This document shows, piece after piece, positions 14,352-18,801 of a DNA stretch of 18,801 nt. Made by a program: the position numbers and the translations under genes. A model generated the notes under the pieces. It had not been told where the DNA came from and did no database searches. It was given only the letters and a program-made list of their open reading frames with translations. This DNA is from JAVVTQ01 sp036653595 (lineage in GTDB: Bacteria > Bacillota > Clostridia > Oscillospirales > Ruminococcaceae): positions 1-18,801 of the forward strand of contig JAVVTQ010000029.1 of NCBI GenBank assembly GCA_036653595.1. Reading direction: 5' to 3'. Positions within the stretch are counted from its first letter, which is position 1; every line of letters begins with the position of its first letter.

Positions 14352-15665
14352 TTGAAGTACATTGCGGCACTGCTTGTGCTGACGGCAGTTTTTTTGACGG
14401 GATGTGCTCCGACAAAGAACACGATAAATTTGCCGCATTTCCCCGATGAGAATTCTGCGAGCGAGGGGAAGCACGAGCTAGAAGAGCTAAACGATTGCTC
14501 AAATGATAAATTCTACTATTCATACGGGCGCATGAAGGACAATGAGAGCTTCAGACTTATGGCATACACTGACTTTGAAGAAAATGAGAACCGAGTTCTG
14601 TGCAACATCAAAGACTGCAAACATGACAGCGAGCAGTGTGAAGCATGGGTGGGAGTCGACAACATCAACTGCGTGCAAAGGCTTCCTTGCCACAATTACC
14701 TCTTTTGGATTGGAATGTGCGAGGTTCCAAATGATTTCCCCAATGAAAATGAATATGTCGATGCGCAGCGCAGAAAAAGTTTGCAGCTGTTTGTCAGCAA
14801 CGAAGACGGAACACATAAGCGCGAGCTTTTGGTCGGCAAAGAATGCACAGCGCCGCCAATGTCCGTCCTATACTCTTATTGTGACGGAGAAATGCTGTAC
14901 TGCATTGTCGCTGAAAATGAAATCGACGACTATATTCTTGAGCAGGCGCCGCTTTATCTTTTAAAAATTGAAATCTCCTCGGGAAAGCTTGCACAAGAAG
15001 TGAATTTGGGAAGAGCTTTGTCCAACAGCAATTCTTTGGGCGTCTTTAATGGCTCACCATATTTCTATGTGTTTTCATGGAATAAAGACGTGATTGGCTT
15101 TACCGCTTATGGCCTTTCATTGAAGACTGGAGAGCTGACAAAGGCATTTGAAATCAAGGATGTCAAGGATATGCAACTGCTTGAGAACAGGATTTCCGAC
15201 GGACGGCTTTACTTTGGGCAAAACGCAGACAAGAGCATTGTCAGCTATGATATTGTGTCGGGAAAGCTTACATTTGAGATGAAAATCCCAGACGATTGGG
15301 TGGACTACAAAATGGAGCATATCGGGGATAGATATGTAATTTCCGCTGACACAAAAACCGAAAGGGTCAAGTACTTTACATTTAGAAATGTTGGCGACAA
15401 GCCGCAAAAGTTTGTGCCGATTACTTTTTTTTATGAGAAACAGGACAAAATAAAGGTTCTTGGCGAAAGCAAAACCGATTTCTTTGTCGCCATGGATACA
15501 AAAATGGTCAGAAGCCATGAGATCAGCCCGGATGGAAATCCTGTTTTTTTCGATGAATTCTACTTTGATTATGCCATGATAAAAAAAGACGATTACTTTA
15601 ACGGAATTCCGAATTTCAGAGAGATAAAATACACGCAAAGACCCACTATAATAGGCGAAAACTGA
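14352..15665 (+). CDS. lipoprotein with C-x4-C-x-H-x4-C motif, unknown function
   Basis: This 437-residue protein starts at TTG 14352, 7 bases after GGAGG (14340-14344). The signal peptide has Lys2, a hydrophobic core and a lipobox LTGC, with Cys18 as the lipidated residue, so it is anchored to the outer face of the membrane. After a short acidic linker, Cys84, Cys89, His91 and Cys96 form a compact C-x4-C-x-H-x4-C motif that may bind metal or form a disulfide; I recall similar motifs in uncharacterised Clostridia lipoproteins but cannot verify this. The remainder alternates short beta-strand-like segments with turns of the kind D-x-x-SGKL and SLKTGEL, which suggests a beta-propeller. It is 47 bases upstream of a two-component pair and may be its ligand-binding partner or its target. 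Confidence 0.75.
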   Translation: MKYIAALLVLTAVFLTGCAPTKNTINLPHFPDENSASEGKHELEELNDCSNDKFYYSYGRMKDNESFRLMAYTDFEENENRVLCNIKDCKHDSEQCEAWVGVDNINCVQRLPCHNYLFWIGMCEVPNDFPNENEYVDAQRRKSLQLFVSNEDGTHKRELLVGKECTAPPMSVLYSYCDGEMLYCIVAENEIDDYILEQAPLYLLKIEISSGKLAQEVNLGRALSNSNSLGVFNGSPYFYVFSWNKDVIGFTAYGLSLKTGELTKAFEIKDVKDMQLLENRISDGRLYFGQNADKSIVSYDIVSGKLTFEMKIPDDWVDYKMEHIGDRYVISADTKTERVKYFTFRNVGDKPQKFVPITFFYEKQDKIKVLGESKTDFFVAMDTKMVRSHEISPDGNPVFFDEFYFDYAMIKKDDYFNGIPNFREIKYTQRPTIIGEN

Positions 15666-15712
15666 TTTTGCCAAAACGACTAATAATCGCAAAGGATTGG
15701 TACTTATAAAAT

Positions 15713-16369
15713 ATGTTTACAATTCTAATAGTAGATGATGAAGTTCCAATCGCCAATCTCATCAGGACAGCGCTGTCCCATGCCGGCTATGACTGCACTG
15801 TCGTGAACGACGGCAAAGCAGCGGCAGATTTGATAGAAGCGCGCGATTTTGACTTGATTATGCTCGATATAATGCTACCTTATATTAGTGGCTATGATTT
15901 GATGGAGTATATCGCCCCTCTCAATATACCTGTCATTTTTCTGACGGCAAAGAGCGATGTTCTGGACAAGGTGAAGGGGCTTCGCATGGGGGCCGATGAT
16001 TACATCGTCAAGCCTTTTGACCCGACAGAGCTTGTTGCGCGCGTGGAGGCCGTACTGCGCCGCTACAACAAGGGAAATGTTCCGATTATTGCTTGGGATG
16101 TGTCGCTTGCGGTGACCAACAGGCAAGTTACACGGTCCGGCAAATCTGTTTCCCTGACGCCGCGTGAAATGGATTTACTCATAATATTGATGCAGAACAG
16201 GGGAAAGACGCTTTACAGAGAATACCTTTATGAGAGTGTATGGGGCGAGGAAAACGACATGGACACGCGCACTCTTGACACGCACATTCAGAGGCTTCGC
16301 AGAAAGCTTGATTGGAGCGATAAAATCAAAACAATGTATAAGGTAGGCTATAAGCTGGAGGCGGAATGA
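15713..16369 (+). CDS. OmpR/PhoB-type response regulator
   Basis: This 218-residue regulator has an N-terminal receiver domain (Asp8-Asp9 acidic pair, phosphoacceptor Asp52 in LDIMLP, Thr78, Lys100 in VKPFDP). A C-terminal winged-helix DNA-binding domain follows (about 122-217, with SLTPREMDLL, the recognition-helix region RTLDTHIQRLRRKL and the YKVGYKLE hairpin). It would be phosphorylated by the histidine kinase whose start codon overlaps its stop by one base. ATG 15713 is the only in-frame start available, since a TAA is six bases upstream, but the nearest ribosome binding site (AAAGGA, 15691-15696) is about 16 bases away, unusually far. Translation may depend on coupling with the upstream lipoprotein gene or may be weak. 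The probable target is the local cassette itself. Confidence 0.95.
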   Translation: MFTILIVDDEVPIANLIRTALSHAGYDCTVVNDGKAAADLIEARDFDLIMLDIMLPYISGYDLMEYIAPLNIPVIFLTAKSDVLDKVKGLRMGADDYIVKPFDPTELVARVEAVLRRYNKGNVPIIAWDVSLAVTNRQVTRSGKSVSLTPREMDLLIILMQNRGKTLYREYLYESVWGEENDMDTRTLDTHIQRLRRKLDWSDKIKTMYKVGYKLEAE

Positions 16370-17852
16370 TGAAGTTCTCCTTAAAGATGACTCTTTGCAT
16401 TCTGATAATTCTGGCGTTTTTTTATCAATCAACGGATACCTTATGATCGAAAAGAATTTTGAGACTGTCTTGTCGACTGTTTCAGAACAAAATGCCGCGA
16501 GGCATCAAAACGACGTCTCGCAAATTGAAAGTGAAGCTGCCGCGAGATTGACAGAGGCTTTGAAATACGCCAATATGGATATAATATCCATGTACGATTA
16601 TGAGATGAGCGCAGTGCTCGACCGCACACTTCAAAAAGCCTGCATAATCCTTGAAGAACAGGTCAACACGGATATGCGCGGCTTTGCAGTGATGCTCAAA
16701 AACGGATCGTCTTTTTTTACCGTCATGCCCGATGATGTATCCAAGAATACCCAGATAGCCGCTCTGACAATCGAAGAGGGCAAATACCGAGTTCTAAAAA
16801 CAGAGAGCGGAAAATCATTTATGCTTATGAATTCACCGCTTATGGTCAACGGACAGGATGCTAATTTTATCAGCGCCTATGACATCAGTCGCATCTTCGC
16901 ATCCAGAGACGCACAGCTTGATAATCTGACTAAATTGACCGGTCTGACCTTGATTGTCGGTGTGGTGATAGTGAGTGCGCTCTCTGTGTACCTCACAAGA
17001 CCTCTTAAAAAGCTCAAGAAGGCGAGCGAGAATATTGCCGCCGGCGATTACAGTGGTCGGACATCCATCAGGACAAGTGATGAAATCGAAGCGCTGAGCG
17101 TCAGCTTCGACAAGATGGCGGCAGCAGTTGAGGATAAGGTTCTGTCGCTCAACAGAACGCTCAGCGCGCGCGAGCGCTTTATTGGCGCGTTTACACACGA
17201 ATTGAAGACCCCGATGACGTCGATGCTCGGCTATGCAGCATTTCTAAGGGAGGGTGAGCAGTCGCCTGAGGAACAGCGCATTGCCGCCGATTACATTTAT
17301 CGTGAAACACGCCGACTTGAGCAGCTGTCGGGAAAGCTTATGCTCTTGTTGGGACTGAAGGAAGAAAAAATAGAGCTTGTAAGCTCGTCGCTCAATGTGA
17401 TTTTTGCAAATATAAAAAAGACTCCCCCAAAGGTGAGGCGCAATGTGCAGCTTGAGTTTAAATCAAAAACGAACATTTTGGTTCTTTGCGACAAAGTGCT
17501 GATAGGAGACATGCTGCGAAATCTGATAGTAAACGGGATGCGCGCGTGCTCAGACGGAGGAACCGTGAGAGTAACATCAGGCATCGTCGATGGCGAAGCC
17601 ATTGTGTCGGTCACTGATAACGGCTGCGGAATCCCACAAAGTGAAATTTCGCGCATTACCGAACCGTTTTATATGGTAGACAAGTCCAGGGCACGCGAAG
17701 ATAACGGAAGCGGCATGGGGCTTGCTCTTTGTGTCAAAATCGCGGAGCTGCATGAAACAAATCTGGTTTTTGAAAGTCAGGTTGGCATTGGGACGACAGT
17801 CTCTTTTAGATTAAAGCTAGCAAAAGGTGTTTGTGATAATGAAGAACAATAA
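16369..17852 (+). CDS. sensor histidine kinase, reading frame broken at a T7 run
   Basis: ATG 16369 follows GGAGG (16357-16361) by 7 bases and begins a normal membrane helix (MKFSLKMTLCILIILAFF). That frame ends at TGA 16444-16446 after 25 codons. The rest of the kinase is in the -1 frame, open from before the T7 run at 16417-16423 to 17852; one extra T would join them as ...AFFLSINGYLM... to give 494 residues. Downstream come an extracytoplasmic segment, a second helix (near 16935-17000), a HAMP linker, a HisKA domain with FTHELKTP (His at 17196) and an HATPase domain with the N-box Asn (17520), DNGCGIP and GSGMGLAL. ATG 16443 overlaps the TGA, so reinitiation could make a kinase lacking the first helix. 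The signalling domains are intact. The 3' end overlaps the next gene by 14 bases. Confidence 0.85.
16417..16423 (+). repeat. T7 homopolymer at the kinase frame junction
   Basis: Seven T follow GCG at the end of the first membrane helix. With seven T the frame reaches a stop 21 bases later; with eight T it runs through the whole kinase. Read in frame it is G-UUU-UUU-U, close to but not the standard phase for -1 slippage. Confidence 0.9.
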
Positions 17853-18525
17853 ACTGAAATCTCCGCTGGCTATCGCACTTACGGCTTTCATTATTGTCTT
17901 TTTCACCGCGCTGCCAACAATGATATTCGGTGCGTCTGACAAGTCTATTTTTTCCGGAAAGCTATTTTTTGTGAGCCAAGGCAAGCAGTCCGAGGACAGG
18001 CCAACGGGAGCCGGAACAAGCAGAGATCTTGCAAAGGCTCTGTTTATTGAGCGCACATACAAATCACTGTATGACGCACATCCCTACGGCACCAACGAGA
18101 GCATAGAAACGCTAAAACAGCATGGTATTCTCCCTGCGGACTATGTTGCCGACAACTATGACGACGACAGTATTTATAACATAAATCTTGAACCCCTGAC
18201 CCAGAAAGCAATCAAAATCCTTTGGGAGTCACATAATCCTGTGAACCCGGACAGCCTGCTTGAAAAGTACAAGGAGTATTTGGAACTTGAAAATCTTGAT
18301 GACTGGCAAAGTACATATTTTGATGACCAGCGCTTTGAAACTCGTGCCTCAGGCTGCTACTCGCCGTCAACCACGCTTTATTTGAGCTGTACTGTGACTC
18401 GATATTACGATGACGATGAGATGTACTCGATATTATTGTCGGCAGCTTCGCTTTCGAAAATTGACGTTGCGCCTCTGCTCACCTCATTCAAGACAGTGCA
18501 GGGGACAGAATCATCTCAAAATTGA
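17839..18525 (+). CDS. membrane-anchored protein of unknown function in the two-component cassette
   Basis: This 228-residue protein starts at ATG 17839, 9 bases after AAAGGTG (17823-17829) and inside the kinase 3' end, so translation is coupled to the kinase. A basic N-terminus (MKNNKLK) and one hydrophobic helix (about residues 9-33) suggest an uncleaved anchor or signal peptide without a lipobox. The exported part is acidic, with a helical middle section (about 60-165) and a C-terminal section rich in Ser, Thr, Tyr and Asp (RYYDDDEM). The two cysteines of the exported part (near 173 and 184) could form a disulfide. I do not recognise a family. Its position after the kinase suggests an accessory sensor or a target of signalling. 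The GTG at 17827 is a less likely start. Confidence 0.75.
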   Translation: MKNNKLKSPLAIALTAFIIVFFTALPTMIFGASDKSIFSGKLFFVSQGKQSEDRPTGAGTSRDLAKALFIERTYKSLYDAHPYGTNESIETLKQHGILPADYVADNYDDDSIYNINLEPLTQKAIKILWESHNPVNPDSLLEKYKEYLELENLDDWQSTYFDDQRFETRASGCYSPSTTLYLSCTVTRYYDDDEMYSILLSAASLSKIDVAPLLTSFKTVQGTESSQN

Positions 18526-18801
18526 CTTCATAGAAGGCTTGTCCGCTTGTCAACGCCAAGAAGAAGTCAGACAATTCATTTCTGCGATTTTTAGCGGCAT
18601 CAATTAAATACCGCCCGACGCTATATGCGATTGGCTGTTATTTTCAATGCCTGTTTGTTTTTTGCATTTCAACGGTTCACAGAGCTGATAGCTTTTGGCA
18701 TTCAACCCTTTCAATATGCAACATCACACATCGGCAGGACACATTGCAATGGTTGGGCAAACCAAAATAGGAACATTAAAAAGACATAACATTCCTTTGC
18801 G
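18526..18801. other. right-edge stretch without a supportable gene
   Basis: The last 276 bases have no gene with a convincing start and ribosome binding site in either direction. An inverted repeat TGACTTC/GAAGTCA (18523-18529 and about 18563-18569) encloses a smaller stem, but no T-run follows, so it is not a clear terminator. Two imperfectly similar TTTTGCATT-CAAC segments lie near 18659-18715. The stretch could be a decayed gene or a dispersed repeat, which cannot be judged from one copy. Confidence 0.4.

Noticed and set aside
15117..15692. Minus-strand 191-codon open frame
   Set aside because: It is antisense to the lipoprotein gene, has no recognisable motif and no plausible start signal.
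16395..16442. TTG 16395 as the true kinase start
   Set aside because: It gives a polar N-terminus without a membrane helix and no ribosome binding site; the residues before the frame junction are explained by the T7 shift instead.
1..18801. CRISPR arrays, tRNA genes, insertion sequences, prophage or toxin-antitoxin modules
   Set aside because: I looked for regular repeats, cloverleaf-like segments, transposase motifs and small paired genes and saw none that could be supported.

Overview
The window looks like chromosomal DNA from a Clostridia-class Bacillota, possibly of an Oscillospiraceae-like gut lineage. The case rests on strong GGAGG-type ribosome binding sites, TTG starts, a BofA-family gene, a tRNA-dependent T-box leader, a bacterial RNase P RNA and a heterodimeric ABC exporter. 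Lineage is inferred from these features only. No IS element, CRISPR array, tRNA or 16S/23S rRNA gene was seen.

Layout, left half. The window opens inside a type II topoisomerase A subunit (ParC/GyrA type). Next come a hexapeptide-repeat acyltransferase, secG with a clean terminator, and a small BofA-family membrane protein. rnpB (RNase P RNA) follows on the minus strand, with its own promoter and a terminator that butts against the bofA-like stop codon. Two translationally coupled ABC half-transporters then form a heterodimeric exporter with one degenerate and one consensus ATP site. After them lie an AI-2E family permease, a small CmpB-like membrane protein whose ribosome binding site sits inside a hairpin, and a YbaK/EbsC deacylase with an M20 amidohydrolase under a good sigma-A-type promoter.

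Layout, middle. Two minus-strand genes converge on the M20 gene. One is a 67-residue zinc-ribbon protein; the other is a stand-alone type 2 tryptophan synthase beta chain (TrpB2). The trpB2 gene is preceded by a complete T-box leader. Its apparent specifier codon is UGG (Trp), it carries the conserved T-box sequence and an intrinsic terminator, and it has a near-consensus promoter. No trpA or other trp gene is adjacent, so indole salvage or tryptophan-starvation control is a plausible role.

Layout, right half. A plus-strand accessory block starts with an exported M28 metallopeptidase whose best ribosome binding site points to a non-canonical ATT start. A four-gene signalling cassette follows: a lipoprotein with a C-x4-C-x-H-x4-C motif, an OmpR-type response regulator, a sensor histidine kinase and a membrane-anchored protein of unknown function. 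The last three overlap. The kinase reading frame is broken at a run of seven T: one more T would join a normal N-terminal membrane helix to the rest of the kinase. The first frame also ends in a TGA that overlaps an in-frame ATG. This cassette and the broken kinase are the most interesting part of the window.
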